Shown: positions 53,595 through 62,611, numbered from the stretch's first letter. The stretch: 64,000 nt of DNA from an uncultured Acidobacteriia bacterium (GCA_903875575.1 CAIQWJ010000097.1:1-64000), one strand, 5' to 3'. A program made the numbers and translations. Notes: generated from the letters alone by a model not told the origin.

Positions 53595-54323
53595 TTACCG
53601 CGAGTCCGCGGTTTCCACCGGCACTTGCCGGATCGTAATCCCTCCGAAACCCATCCGCAGATTTAACCGATGCGCTGGTGCTTTCCCCTCACCCACATAA
53701 CGTTCGCCGGTCACGTAGTGGTTGCGGCCCACGCCAGCCAGTTCGGAAGACACCATACCGATCTTCGTCTTCGCGTCGACGGAGTAAGCTCCCGGTGGCA
53801 GCCAAAGCAATAAATCACCCCGTCTGACGCTGCCGTCGATATCACCCGTCACGCCACGAACCTGCACAAAACCAGCCCCATGCTGAATCTCCAGATGAGA
53901 ATTGCGCGGCACGCGAATCTGATAATCGGCATCCACCCCAGTGGACGAACTTTCCAGAAACGCCGGCACCCATTTGCTGTGTTTCACGGTAAGCGTCGTA
54001 CCGATCGTCAATTCGGTGGCGGATTGCTTCGTCGTCGCCACATGGACCGTCTCCAGTCGCTGCGGGCCCGCATCCGGCGCCTTCGATTCCCCGAAACGCA
54101 GCGGCAAAGACCGCGTCACCGTAATCTCCACTTCCGGCTGATCCCAGCCTTCGATGTTGAGCGTGCCGTAAGAGCCGTTGATATGAATGGTGCCGCCGGC
54201 GGCGAACGCCACATGCTCCGTGGTGGTCGCAAGGACCGGCCTGCCCAGCGTGTCAGCCGCGAAAGCTGCCGCGGCGCAACCCATGCCGAGCACAAAGACA
54301 GCGGCGATCAAAACCTGTTTCAT
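53595..54323 (-). CDS. Secreted beta-rich protein, DUF4097-like
   Basis: A 242-residue protein with a signal peptide (MKQVLIAAVFVLGMGCAAAA, cleaved near AFA) followed by short beta repeats: IHINGSYGTLNIEGWDQPEV, LEIQHGAGFVQVRGVTGDID and LNLRMGFGGITIRQVP. The repeating 'G-x-hydrophobic-x-V/I' pattern and HINGSYGxLxIEGW are typical of DUF4097-type putative adhesins, which form a right-handed beta roll in the periplasm or at the surface. No catalytic motif. It follows clpX by 18 bases on the same strand. Confidence 0.65.
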   Translation of the reverse strand: MKQVLIAAVFVLGMGCAAAAFAADTLGRPVLATTTEHVAFAAGGTIHINGSYGTLNIEGWDQPEVEITVTRSLPLRFGESKAPDAGPQRLETVHVATTKQSATELTIGTTLTVKHSKWVPAFLESSSTGVDADYQIRVPRNSHLEIQHGAGFVQVRGVTGDIDGSVRRGDLLLWLPPGAYSVDAKTKIGMVSSELAGVGRNHYVTGERYVGEGKAPAHRLNLRMGFGGITIRQVPVETADSR

Positions 54324-54341
54324 CGACGAACTCCGGCCAGT

Positions 54342-55619
54342 CTAGCCGGCCTTTTCAAGCAGCGTGAGCGTGATCTTCTGAGAGAGCACCATCTCGCGGG
54401 TCACCGTGAATTCCTTCACCTTCTTGTACGAAGGCAGGAAGTACATCAGATCCAGCATCATGTCCTCGATGATCATGCGAAGACCGCGTGCGCCGACTTT
54501 GCGTTCCAGCGCCTGGCCGGCGATCGCATCCAGAGCGTCGTCGGTAAAACGCAGCCGGACGTTCTCGTATTCAAACAGCCGCTGGTACTGCTTGATGATG
54601 GCGTTTTTCGGCTTGGAAAGAATCTGCACCAACGCCGCTTTATCCAGATCTTCCAGCGTCGCCACAACCGGCAGACGACCGATGAATTCCGGAATAAAAC
54701 CGTAGCGAATCAGATCCTGCGGCTGCAGGTTCTTCAGCAGGTCCACGTCGCGGCGTTCGCTGATGCCGACTGTCTTCGCCTGTTCACGCTGTCCGCCTTC
54801 TTCCTGCAGGAAACCCATTGATTTCTTGCCTGTCCGGCGCGCAATGATCTTTTCGAGGCCGACAAAAGCGCCGCCGCAGATGAACAAAATATTGGTGGTA
54901 TCGATCGGCGTAAATTCCTGGTGCGGATGCTTCCGACCGCCCTGCGGCGGAACATTGGCAACCGTGCCTTCCAGAATCTTGAGCAGCGCCTGCTGCACAC
55001 CTTCGCCCGAAACGTCGCGCGTGATTGAAGGGTTTTCGTCCTTGCGGCAAATCTTATCGATTTCGTCGATATAAATGATGCCCTGCTGGCAGCGCTGTAC
55101 GTCTCCATCGGCCGCCTGCAGCAGCTTGAGGATGATGTTCTCCACGTCCTCGCCAACGTAACCCGCTTCCGTCAGAGTTGTGGCGTCCACAATGGCGAAC
55201 GGAACGTCAAGAATCTTCGCCAGCGTCTGCGCCATCAGAGTCTTGCCGGTACCCGTAGGACCGATGAGCAGAATATTCGATTTCGCCAGCTCTATTTCCG
55301 AATTGCGCATCCGGTTCATGTGGATGCGTTTGGAATGGTTGTAAACCGCTACCGCAAGTTTACGTTTGGGTGCCTCCTGGCCAATCACATACTGGTCCAG
55401 AAAATCCTTAATCTCAAGCGGCCTTGGAATCTTGTTGGGGCTGGTGGTGGTGGGTTCCGGTTTGTCGTCGTCGAGAATCGAATTGCACACAGCGATGCAT
55501 TCGTCGCAGATATAGGCTCGCGGATACTCGCTTGGCGAGGAGATCAGCTTCCCAACGACATCCTGGCTTTTGTGACAGAAGGAACAACGTAATGTGTCGT
55601 CGGATCCCGTTCGCTTCAA
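54342..55619 (-). CDS. clpX: Clp protease ATPase subunit ClpX
   Basis: A 425-residue AAA+ unfoldase. The N-terminal zinc-binding domain has CSFCHKSQ and [10 protein letters not shown] (four Cys), Walker A is [11 protein letters not shown], Walker B is [10 protein letters not shown], and the pore region [13 protein letters not shown] is normal. The loop that docks into ClpP reads SMGF in place of the usual IGF. It unfolds proteins and feeds them to ClpP. The start is a TTG with GGAG about 8 bases upstream. Unusually, clpP lies 5.6 kb away on the other strand rather than just upstream, and no trigger factor gene is seen. Confidence 0.96.
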   Translation of the reverse strand: MKRTGSDDTLRCSFCHKSQDVVGKLISSPSEYPRAYICDECIAVCNSILDDDKPEPTTTSPNKIPRPLEIKDFLDQYVIGQEAPKRKLAVAVYNHSKRIHMNRMRNSEIELAKSNILLIGPTGTGKTLMAQTLAKILDVPFAIVDATTLTEAGYVGEDVENIILKLLQAADGDVQRCQQGIIYIDEIDKICRKDENPSITRDVSGEGVQQALLKILEGTVANVPPQGGRKHPHQEFTPIDTTNILFICGGAFVGLEKIIARRTGKKSMGFLQEEGGQREQAKTVGISERRDVDLLKNLQPQDLIRYGFIPEFIGRLPVVATLEDLDKAALVQILSKPKNAIIKQYQRLFEYENVRLRFTDDALDAIAGQALERKVGARGLRMIIEDMMLDLMYFLPSYKKVKEFTVTREMVLSQKITLTLLEKAG

Positions 55620-55779
55620 TTCAATCTCCTTCCGGCTGATCTAATTATCACCCAGGGATGTACTGCAAGCAACAAAATGAAGACCGTATATCAATTCCGA
55701 AGGCAAAAAACAGGACTTCGCGGCATAAAACGGGTGACAGGCGACAAAATTCCGTTCAGCAATGAAACGGCCCACGCCA

Positions 55780-56658
55780 TTACTTCTTCGCGCTGCGGCG
55801 CACTGCACCGGCCATGGCCAGATCTTTTGCCGCTTCCTGATCCCGGCCCATCGCCTTCAGCAGCGAGGCATGCGCCTCCAGCGCTTCGGCAAACTGTGGA
55901 CTGGTGACGCCAAGCGTAATCTCGCGAATCTTCGCCGTCAGCTTCAATCGCGCATCGGCCGCCGCGTACTTTCCAAGCTGTTGATACACAAGGGCCAGAC
56001 TGTAGAGCGCATCGGCCAATTCGGCATTCTCCATGCCGCCCGCCGCTTCCCGCGAATCGGCGCACTGCTTCAGCATCCCTTCCGCGTCCTCGTATTTCTT
56101 TAAACTACGGTAAGCATCGCCCGCCATGCAAAGGGCCGACGCCGTCTTGAGGCTTTGTTTGCCAAGGTTCTTATCGAAAACAGCGCGGCTCCTGAGAATG
56201 ACAGGCAGTGCGGCTTCGTAATGACCTTCGGCCATCATCACCGTGGCCAGATTGTAGTTCACGTTGCCGACATCCAGACTCTCGGCACCGTAGGCCTTCT
56301 CCATGATCACGATGGCCTTCCCGAACGCCTTTTCCGCGTCGGCATACTTCTTCTCTTCCTTGAACAGCAGGCCAAGGGCGTTGATGGTGGCGCCCCGGCG
56401 GGGATCGCCGGCTTCGAAACGGTCTGCTTCCTGAACTGCCATCTGGAAGAGCTGTTCGGCTTTGGGGAAATTGTTCGCGTTTACGGCGGCAACAGCGGAC
56501 GACATAGCCGTGCGCCAGTCCGATTCAAGCTTAATATCGGCGGCAATGATAAGAGGCGCAGGCATGAGCGCGCACACAGCAACGCGCAGGTAGCGCGCAA
56601 GTTTCGGTGCAACGCGGGGCCGTGACAACTCTATTTCAAAGCTGAAACTGTAAGACAC
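55780..56658 (-). CDS. Exported TPR protein
   Basis: A 292-residue protein with a signal- or anchor-like segment at about residues 22-40 (LRVAVCALMPAPLIIAADIK) and at least five TPR units from about residue 60 (INALGLLFKEEKKYADAEKA, NYNLATVMMAEGHYEAALPV, YSLALVYQQLGKYAAADARL, FAEALEAHASLLKAMGRDQE). TPR proteins mediate protein-protein contacts; this one should act in the periplasm. It is clearly paralogous to the next gene, with the same repeat order and ending. Confidence 0.72.
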   Translation of the reverse strand: MSYSFSFEIELSRPRVAPKLARYLRVAVCALMPAPLIIAADIKLESDWRTAMSSAVAAVNANNFPKAEQLFQMAVQEADRFEAGDPRRGATINALGLLFKEEKKYADAEKAFGKAIVIMEKAYGAESLDVGNVNYNLATVMMAEGHYEAALPVILRSRAVFDKNLGKQSLKTASALCMAGDAYRSLKKYEDAEGMLKQCADSREAAGGMENAELADALYSLALVYQQLGKYAAADARLKLTAKIREITLGVTSPQFAEALEAHASLLKAMGRDQEAAKDLAMAGAVRRSAKK

Positions 56659-56731
56659 TTGAAACTCAGGATACCGGATAGATTAATTTCCCGCCGGAAT
56701 CGCTTCGGGCGCGGTGTGTTTCGCCTGCCGT

Positions 56732-57550
56732 TTATTTCCTGGCCAGGTGGGCACGCACCTGCGCGGCGAGTTTCTCCTTTTGTTTCGCTTCGGCATCTCT
56801 GCCCAACTGATGCAGGAGAACCGCGTGAGCTTCCAGCGTCTCCGCAAATTCGGGACTCAGCATGCCAAGCGCCTGTTCACGAATACTGGCGGCAAACCTG
56901 AAATAGCGGTCGGCTGACTGTGTCTTACCCAGATACTGGTAGACCAAAGCCAGACTGTTGGCGGCAGCGCCGAAATCCGCTGTTGCAATGCCGGAATCTT
57001 CCTCCCGCATGTGCGCGCACCGGGTCAGGGGGTCCTCCGCACTGCTATACCGCTTCAGAAGTCGAAAGGTGTCGCCCTGCATACAGTAGGCCGTCGCGAG
57101 TTTCTGATCGTGAAGCCCAAGTGTTTGCTCAAGAATGGGCAGCAGCGTCTGCAAAGATTGCGATGCCTGCTCGTACTTGCCTTCGTCCACCAGCACCTGC
57201 GCCAGATCGAAGTGTGCTTCGGCATACTCCCGACTCTGGCTGCCGGGACCCGCGGCGAAGACACTGGTGGCGTGCTGCAGGTTTGCCTCAGCTTCCGACA
57301 GTTTCTTCTCAAGACGCATGGTGGCACCGAGAGACTGCAGTGAGAAGGCCACTCGTACGTCTTCTTTTCCAAACAGTTCGGCCTGGTGAAGCGCTTTCCC
57401 GTACAGCGCCTCAGCTCTCGCATAGTCTTTGGCGGCGGAGGCGCGCTGTGCGAGCGCGCAGGTCTCCTTCCAGTCGTCATCCACACCGGCAAGAAGCGGG
57501 AGCGCGAACAAAAGTGCGCCAATCAGCGGGAATGTTCGAAAAGTCGGCAA
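56732..57550 (-). CDS. Exported TPR protein, paralogue of the previous one
   Basis: A 272-residue secreted TPR protein. Signal peptide at residues 1-22 (TFPLIGALLFALPLLAGVDD) and repeats matching those of the gene downstream, for example HFDLAQVLVDEGKYEQASQS, YCMQGDTFRLLKRYSSAEDP, NSLALVYQYLGKTQSADRYF, FAETLEAHAVLLHQLGRDAE. The pair most likely arose by tandem duplication. Both lie on the same strand, 73 bases apart, and may form one transcript. Confidence 0.72.
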   Translation of the reverse strand: MPTFRTFPLIGALLFALPLLAGVDDDWKETCALAQRASAAKDYARAEALYGKALHQAELFGKEDVRVAFSLQSLGATMRLEKKLSEAEANLQHATSVFAAGPGSQSREYAEAHFDLAQVLVDEGKYEQASQSLQTLLPILEQTLGLHDQKLATAYCMQGDTFRLLKRYSSAEDPLTRCAHMREEDSGIATADFGAAANSLALVYQYLGKTQSADRYFRFAASIREQALGMLSPEFAETLEAHAVLLHQLGRDAEAKQKEKLAAQVRAHLARK

Positions 57551-57650
57551 GGGTCGGCTTGTAGCTCAGCCACCAGAATAATACGATAGGCCAGTGGCTG
57601 GTCCCCCGGATGGTCCACGGTGCCGGCCCTCCTATCATGGTTGTAGCGCC

Positions 57651-58034
57651 ATGAGCAAAGGTCAATCCGTTGGAATAGTGGTCTTCGGGCACGGGTCAAG
57701 CGTGGCTTCCGCGAACGATGCCGTGCGTCTGGTGGCGGAATCGGCGGCAATCCGGGGCGGATGGAAGCTCTACGAAACCGCGTTCCTCGAATGCACCCCC
57801 CGGCTGGAAGATGCCGTGAAAAAACTAGCGGAGTCCGGAGCGGAAGAGATACTGGTACTTCCTTATTTCCTGACGCTTGGGATCCATTTACAGCGTGATC
57901 TGCCGAAGATCGTGGCGGATCTGGAACAGCGCTTTGGCCTGACCATCAGGGTCGCACCGCCACTCGATGGCCATCCGGAGCTTGGCAGAATGCTGGTGGA
58001 CCGGGCGGTCTCGGCAGCAGGAGCAACCGAGTGA
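57651..58034 (+). CDS. Short CbiX-type sirohydrochlorin chelatase
   Basis: A 127-residue protein of the single-domain CbiX-S group, which inserts cobalt or iron into sirohydrochlorin for B12 or sirohaem synthesis. The catalytic histidines are seen in VFGHGSSVASAND (about residue 13) and LPYFLTLGIHLQRDLP (about residue 79). Start ATG 57651 (MSKGQSVG). The stop overlaps the GTG of the next gene as GTGA. Sirohaem supply would fit with cysE nearby (sulfate assimilation), but no cob/cys operon is present. Confidence 0.85.
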   Translation: MSKGQSVGIVVFGHGSSVASANDAVRLVAESAAIRGGWKLYETAFLECTPRLEDAVKKLAESGAEEILVLPYFLTLGIHLQRDLPKIVADLEQRFGLTIRVAPPLDGHPELGRMLVDRAVSAAGATE

Positions 58035-58708
58035 AGGCCCGCCTCCTCGGCCACCGTGAACTCGCCCCCGGTACCCGTCATTTCGACTTTGAAGCCCTCG
58101 ATTGGGACGGCGTCTTCCTCCCCGGGCAGTTCCTTTCCCTGACCGCGAACCTGCCCGCCGGACCCATCACCCGCGCCTATTCCATCGCCACCCCGCCATC
58201 GGGACGCACCTTTGGACTCTGCGCCAATCTGGTCCCTGAAGGCCAGTTTTCCCCCTGGCTCTTCACCCGCGAAATCGGCGATGAAATCGAGTTTAAGGGC
58301 CCGATTGGGACATTCACCCCGCGCCCCACCGGTTCCGACTCCATTCTGGTCGCCACCGGCACCGGAATCGCCCCCTTCCGGTCGTTTCTGGGTGCCGATG
58401 CGTTGACCGGCAACTGCACCCTGATCTTCGGCACCCGCCATGCTGACGGCCTCCTCTACCATTCCGAATGGCTTGAACTCGCGACAAACCGCCCCGGTTT
58501 CCTCTACGAGCCCACTCTCACCCGACCCGGCCCCGATTGGCATTTTGCCACCGGTCGCGTGCAACCGCACGTCATGCAGGCCCTGGGCGACCGGCGCGAT
58601 ATCGACGTCTATATCTGCGGTCTGCGCGAGATGGTGGACGACCTCCGGGCCCAACTGAAAGCCGCCGGCGTTGACCGCAAGCGGGTCATTTACGAGAAAT
58701 ACGACTGA
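58031..58708 (+). CDS. FAD-dependent ferredoxin/flavodoxin-NADP reductase-like protein
   Basis: A 225-residue oxidoreductase of the FNR superfamily. FAD-binding RAYSIATPPS (RxYS motif) is near residue 49, the Gly-rich NAD(P) motif LVATGTGIAPFRS is at about 107-119, and the C-terminal CGLREMVDDLRAQLKA with the end YEKYD completes the fold. It would pass electrons between NAD(P)H and an iron-sulfur partner. It is coupled with the chelatase gene (GTGA) and lies 20 bases before nuoI, whose two 4Fe-4S clusters make it a plausible partner. Confidence 0.85.
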   Translation: MKARLLGHRELAPGTRHFDFEALDWDGVFLPGQFLSLTANLPAGPITRAYSIATPPSGRTFGLCANLVPEGQFSPWLFTREIGDEIEFKGPIGTFTPRPTGSDSILVATGTGIAPFRSFLGADALTGNCTLIFGTRHADGLLYHSEWLELATNRPGFLYEPTLTRPGPDWHFATGRVQPHVMQALGDRRDIDVYICGLREMVDDLRAQLKAAGVDRKRVIYEKYD

Positions 58709-58728
58709 CCGGGTTAACATAATTAGAG

Positions 58729-59229
58729 ATGGCAAACCTTGGTGAAGTAATCGGCGCGGCTTCCGCGGTCGTAAAGGGAATGGGCGTCACGCTGAAGGAG
58801 ATGATGTCTCCAACGGTGACGGAGAATTATCCGGACGAGCCCGCCAAGCTACAGGAACGTTATCGCGGTGCGCACGAACTCCAGCGCGATGAAAATGGCA
58901 TGGAGAAGTGCGTGGCCTGTTTCCTGTGCGCCGCAGCCTGTCCCTCCAACTGCATTTATATTGAAGCCGCCGAAAATACCGATCAGCTCCGCATCAGCGG
59001 CGGCGAGCGGTACGCGAAGGTTTACAACATCGATTACAACCGCTGCATCTTCTGCGGCTATTGCGTGGAAGCCTGCCCGACAGATGCCATCACGCACGGG
59101 CATGGCTTTGAAATCGCCAGCTACAACACTTCCACACTGATTTATCGGAAGGAAGACATGCTGGTGAAGATTCCGGAAGGCGCGAAGCCTCCGGTGATCG
59201 CGGAACACGCTGAAGCTTCCGCCCACTAA
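58729..59229 (+). CDS. nuoI: NuoI-type 2[4Fe-4S] protein
   Basis: A 166-residue complex I subunit I homologue. Two ferredoxin motifs carry all eight Cys: CVACFLCAAACPSNC and CIFCGYCVEACPTDAI. Family landmarks around them are NYPDEPAKLQERYRGAH, ENGMEKCVAC and GERYAKVYNIDYNRCIFCG. In complex I it conducts electrons from the flavin arm to quinone. No other nuo subunit is in the window, so it either serves a complex encoded elsewhere or works with the adjacent flavoprotein. Confidence 0.92.
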   Translation: MANLGEVIGAASAVVKGMGVTLKEMMSPTVTENYPDEPAKLQERYRGAHELQRDENGMEKCVACFLCAAACPSNCIYIEAAENTDQLRISGGERYAKVYNIDYNRCIFCGYCVEACPTDAITHGHGFEIASYNTSTLIYRKEDMLVKIPEGAKPPVIAEHAEASAH

Positions 59230-59271
59230 GCGGCATCAGAGGAATGACCCCGGCGCGATGCCGGAACCACT

Positions 59272-59964
59272 ATGTTCGCTGTCATCCGGGAACAAATAGA
59301 TACCATATTTCGCGAAGACCCGGCCGCCAAGAGCGTTCTGGAAATCATTCTGTGCTATCCCGGCTTTCATGCCGCGCTGCTGCATCGCGCGGCGCACAAG
59401 CTCTACAAGGCGCATGTACCGCTGCTGCCGCGCGTGATCTCACAGGTCTCGCGCTTTTTTACCGGCATTGAGATCCATCCAGGGGCCACCATCGGACGCC
59501 GTTTTTTCATTGACCACGGCATGGGCGTGGTGATCGGCGAAACTGCCGAAATTGGCGACGACGTGCTGATCTACCAGGGCGTGACGCTGGGCGGTACAGG
59601 CAACGAGCGAGGCAAGCGCCATCCTACGCTCGGAAACAACGTAGTTGTCGGCACAGGCGCGAAGGTGCTGGGCGGCATCCATATTGGGAACAATGCACGA
59701 ATCGGTGCCGGCGCGGTGGTCGTGCATCCGGTGCCCGATAACTCAACCGTGGTGGGAATCCCGGGCCGTGTGGTGCGGTATCACGTGCCACATGAAGGCG
59801 TGCTGGACCACGGTCTCATGCCGGACCCCGAAGGCCAGGAAATCGAGGAACTCAAACAGCGCGTAACGGATTTGGAAGGGCTTGTGAAACAGTTGATTGC
59901 CGGACAGGCCATTTCGTCTGCCACCGGGAACCAGGGTACAGAACCGGGCCCCGAAAGCAAGTAA
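59272..59964 (+). CDS. cysE: Serine O-acetyltransferase
   Basis: A 230-residue CysE/EpsC-type enzyme making O-acetylserine for cysteine synthesis. The N-terminal helical part ([20 protein letters not shown]) is followed by the left-handed beta-helix of hexapeptide repeats. Signatures are [40 protein letters not shown] and [20 protein letters not shown] with catalytic His and Asp. About 35 C-terminal residues form a coiled coil and replace the usual cysteine-feedback tail. Starts 42 bases after nuoI. Confidence 0.93.
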   Translation: MFAVIREQIDTIFREDPAAKSVLEIILCYPGFHAALLHRAAHKLYKAHVPLLPRVISQVSRFFTGIEIHPGATIGRRFFIDHGMGVVIGETAEIGDDVLIYQGVTLGGTGNERGKRHPTLGNNVVVGTGAKVLGGIHIGNNARIGAGAVVVHPVPDNSTVVGIPGRVVRYHVPHEGVLDHGLMPDPEGQEIEELKQRVTDLEGLVKQLIAGQAISSATGNQGTEPGPESK

Positions 59965-60046
59965 TACCCACCGAGGGATAAGAGATGCTGTGAAGTGCCC
60001 AGCAGCGAGTTCGGAGAAGGCCGCGCTTACCGACACGTCGCGAGCC

Positions 60047-60433
60047 TTAGACCGCCGGAATGTCGCTCCTGGTGAAGTCGTCCCCGACAAATAGCAACGG
60101 TTGCCCCGCGATGCTGGCCACTGCATACGACATGCAATCCCCAAAACTGAGAGCGGCGGCATGTCGCCCCCGGCCGAAACGGAGAAAGGCTCCGGTCGCC
60201 GCCCAGGCGTGATCATCGTCGAACGGAACTACCGTCGCGCGTGCCTGCCGCAGCAGGACCTGGATGACGGGACGCGCGTCCTGACGCAGGCGCGACGAGA
60301 GAACCATTGCGGCCTCCACCACACTCGGTGCTCCAACCAGCACTTCCTGTGCCTGGTCGATCAGAACGGCGAGCCGCTCATGGCCGGGTTCTTTCAGCAC
60401 TAAGGCCACGATTGCCGAGGTATCGAGAACCAT
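60047..60433 (-). CDS. vapC: VapC-type PIN-domain RNase toxin
   Basis: A 128-residue PIN-domain protein. Acidic active-site residues are visible in order: Asp4 in MVLDTSAIVA, Glu in PSVVEAAMVL, Asp in LSFGDCMSYA and Asp in FVGDDFTRSD. VapC toxins cleave tRNA or rRNA and are held inactive by VapB. The GTG/ATG start is 35 bases after the stop of the vapB gene, on the same strand. Length and motif spacing are standard. Confidence 0.9.
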   Translation of the reverse strand: MVLDTSAIVALVLKEPGHERLAVLIDQAQEVLVGAPSVVEAAMVLSSRLRQDARPVIQVLLRQARATVVPFDDDHAWAATGAFLRFGRGRHAAALSFGDCMSYAVASIAGQPLLFVGDDFTRSDIPAV

Positions 60434-60468
60434 TTACGAATTCGCGCCCCTTTTTCCCATCGCGGGAG

Positions 60469-60729
60469 TTAAAACCCGTCCGGGCCGTAGCCCAAAATCA
60501 GATCTTCCTCTTCTCGTGTAAGGGTTGTACCCAGAACGTCGGCCGGGACCAGAGGCCACACCTGCTGTTCCAGGAACTGGCTCAGGGGCTGTCGGCGAGA
60601 AGCACCGAGCAGACGTTCCCTGCGTTCGGCAAGGGACCGGCGAACGGCCTCAGTCTTCGTTTCGTGCGCGAGCAGCGCCACCTCGTTGGCAAGGTTGACG
60701 ACTTCTTCGTTCTTGAGGTTCAGACCCAT
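60469..60729 (-). CDS. vapB: VapB-type antitoxin (Rv0623-like)
   Basis: An 86-residue protein. Residues 1-35 (MGLNLKNEEVVNLANEVALL, then HETKTEAVRRSLAERR) match the ribbon-helix-helix of the Rv0623/PSK-type VapB antitoxins, which bind their own promoter. The C-terminal half should cover the toxin active site. A likely -10 element TAGAAT lies 5-10 bases upstream of the ATG, so the message may be nearly leaderless. The region just upstream is a decayed TIGR03435-type gene. Confidence 0.85.
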   Translation of the reverse strand: MGLNLKNEEVVNLANEVALLAHETKTEAVRRSLAERRERLLGASRRQPLSQFLEQQVWPLVPADVLGTTLTREEEDLILGYGPDGF

Positions 60730-60931
60730 GGCTCAATTCTACCATGAATTCCGTAAATATACCTTTCACGAGGGTATTGATTTGCGGCTCGGCCCGGGAG
60801 GGCGCAGATTGGGTATTGACCGCCCTGAGCTTCGGGCCACCTTTATCCACCACAAGCTTGTAGCCGGGAAAACTCCGCGTTTCAGTGTGTGTTACCAGGT
60901 GGAAGCGTTCCGCGAGCAGGTTCCGGAACAT
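60730..60931 (-). pseudogene. Remnant of a TIGR03435-type (Solibacter-expanded) protein
   Basis: The minus strand encodes MFRNLLAERFHLVTHTETRS, followed by FPGYKLVVDKGGPKLRA. This is the strongly conserved centre of the TIGR03435 family, uncharacterised proteins found in large numbers in Solibacter and relatives (pattern 'LLAERFxLxxHxETxxxPxYxLVVxKGGPKL'). The N-terminal part is missing (stop codons lie just upstream), and the C-terminal part gives way to vapB. It is a useful lineage marker. Confidence 0.7.
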
Positions 60932-61219
60932 GATTCATCAACGCACAAGCCACGAATCATGATCAAATTCTACGCCGTCTCGCTCACGGTGGGGCCCGGA
61001 GGGCTGAGCATAAGGTTCATGCGTCTCCGGCGCAGGTGCCGGTATGGGCCTCTCGGATGACAGGAAACTCCGGGGTGCGGTCAACATCCAAAGACTTACG
61101 CGACTGTAACTCGCCGTCGCACCCCCCAGGCGTATGATGAGGTTGAGTGGTTCAATTGGGGTCCCCGTCGTGGAATCTTCACGCGGATCGGCGTCATCCA
61201 AACGATTGAAAGGCAGTGA
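60932..61219. other. Gene-free stretch upstream of clpP
   Basis: No gene, RNA or repeat could be recognised in these 288 bases. It includes the clpP promoter and leader. A ribosome site AAGGCAG lies 5-6 bases before the clpP ATG. The left part may be further decayed sequence from the TIGR03435-type gene, but no residues could be matched. Confidence 0.5.
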
Positions 61220-61843
61220 ATGACTAATTCCGTTCTTGTACCCATGGTTGTGGAGCAGACCTCGCGAGGCGAACGCGCCTACGATATCTACTCTCGTCTG
61301 CTCAAGGAAAACATTATCTTCCTGGGCACGCCTATCGACGACAATGTCGCCAACCTGATCATCGCGCAGTTGCTTTTCCTCGAAGCTGAAGATCCGGAGC
61401 GCGACATTTCGATTTACATCAATTCGCCCGGCGGTTCCATTACCGCGGGCCTGGCGATTCTGGACACGATGGCTTTCGTGCGCCCGAATATCGTCACCAT
61501 CTGCGTGGGACAGGCCGCGTCCATGGGGGCCGTGCTGCTGGCAGCCGGAACCAAGGGCAAGCGGTTCAGCCTGCCGAATTCGCGCATCATGATCCACCAG
61601 CCCTCCATGCAGGGTCTGGCCGGTCAGGCGGCGGATATCGACATCTACGCGAAGGAAATCCTGCGCATGCGCGAGATTCTGAATAAGATTCTGGCGGATG
61701 CCAGCAACCAGACACTGGAGCGCGTTGCCCGGGATGTGGATCGCGATTACATCATGAGTTCGGAGCAGGCCGTGGATTACGGGATCATCGATCGCGTGAT
61801 TTCGAGCCGCGAACTGGCGCCTGCGCCGGTTTCGAAGCCGTAG
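61220..61843 (+). CDS. clpP: ATP-dependent Clp protease proteolytic subunit
   Basis: A 207-residue serine protease that forms the Clp barrel. The catalytic triad is visible: Ser101 in [15 protein letters not shown], His126 in [11 protein letters not shown], and Asp at about 172 in [13 protein letters not shown]. The oxyanion and substrate region [15 protein letters not shown] is standard. A short N-terminal propeptide (to about residue 12) would be removed. It works with ClpX (54342-55619). It is transcribed alone and ends at a strong hairpin. Confidence 0.96.
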   Translation: MTNSVLVPMVVEQTSRGERAYDIYSRLLKENIIFLGTPIDDNVANLIIAQLLFLEAEDPERDISIYINSPGGSITAGLAILDTMAFVRPNIVTICVGQAASMGAVLLAAGTKGKRFSLPNSRIMIHQPSMQGLAGQAADIDIYAKEILRMREILNKILADASNQTLERVARDVDRDYIMSSEQAVDYGIIDRVISSRELAPAPVSKP

Positions 61844-61865
61844 GGAACTGAAGAGCGTTGCATAG

Positions 61866-61918
61866 AAAAGCCCGGATGGCTGCCTCGCGAGGGGCAGCCA
61901 TCCGGGCTTTTTGTTTTT
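61866..61918. terminator. Bidirectional rho-independent terminator
   Basis: A perfect 19-bp stem (61866-61884 with 61893-61911), an 8-base loop and a T-run to 61918. It stops clpP and, with the A/T base on the other side, the convergent duplicated-domain gene. Confidence 0.92.
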
Positions 61919-61924
61919 GCGGGG

Positions 61925-62611
61925 TTATTTGTCTTTGGTGCCGGAGAAGGTACCGGAGACACCGGCCACCGCGATATCGCCCTTGACAGACGCTCCCGCA
62001 GCATCGAGAGTGCCGTTGTACGTGAGGTCATAAAGCTGTTCGCGCGTGACCTGATTCTGAAGGGTCAGCTTTTCGCCCGCGACGACGCCGGTGGTGGGGC
62101 TGTCGCCCAGACCCGCGTAATTACAATTGCCCGAGAGTTTATCGCCATCGCGCTTCAGAGCGCACTTCATGTTGATGATGTTGCCCACCACTTCGCCGTT
62201 GATGGTCCAGTTGCCTGCGACGTCGGGTCCGGCGGCCGGTTTGGGGTCAGCCGGCTTCGAAGTCTCGTCTTTTTTGGCGGAGAAAGTGCCTGTGACGCCT
62301 GCTACGGCGATGTCGCCCTGCATGGTGGTACCCGCCGCATCCAGCTTTCCGGTATAAGTCAGATCGTAAGACTGAACCGAATGACCGAAGGAAACACTGT
62401 CTCCGGTCACAGCTCCTGTGGTCTGGATGGAGCCGGCGTCGCCTGAACAGGTCCCTGCGATATTGGTGCCCGTCTGTTTGAAGTTACACTTCATGTTTAC
62501 GGGGTTCCCGACAACATCGCCGTTCAGAGTCCAACTGCCGGAAACATCCGCCGCAGCGAGGGGCAGAGCGAAGAGAGTGACCGCGAAAAGGGCCAGCGCC
62601 GTTGTTTTCAT
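61925..62611 (-). CDS. Secreted protein made of two tandem homologous domains
   Basis: A 228-residue exported protein. Signal peptide at residues 1-20 (MKTTALALFAVTLFALPLAA, cleaved near AAA). Two copies of one domain follow, at about 22-112 and 128-224. Both read DVxGxWTxNGxVVGNxxNMK, then a Cys-containing strand, then LTYxGxLDAAG and GDIAVAGVxGTFS. A KDETSKPADPKPAAGP linker joins them. Each unit looks like a small lipocalin- or streptavidin-like beta barrel with paired Cys. Function unknown. Start ATG 62611; MKYNRE at 62629 is an alternative that would overlap the upstream gene. Confidence 0.72.
   Translation of the reverse strand: MKTTALALFAVTLFALPLAAADVSGSWTLNGDVVGNPVNMKCNFKQTGTNIAGTCSGDAGSIQTTGAVTGDSVSFGHSVQSYDLTYTGKLDAAGTTMQGDIAVAGVTGTFSAKKDETSKPADPKPAAGPDVAGNWTINGEVVGNIINMKCALKRDGDKLSGNCNYAGLGDSPTTGVVAGEKLTLQNQVTREQLYDLTYNGTLDAAGASVKGDIAVAGVSGTFSGTKDK

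Noticed and set aside
57553-57640. Possible tRNA-like segment (GTAGCTCAGCCACCAG)
   Set aside because: The D-arm-like string is not followed by anticodon or T-arm stems with GGTTCGA; no cloverleaf can be drawn.
61000-61160. Insertion-sequence remnant upstream of clpP
   Set aside because: No inverted terminal repeats, target duplication or transposase motif could be seen.
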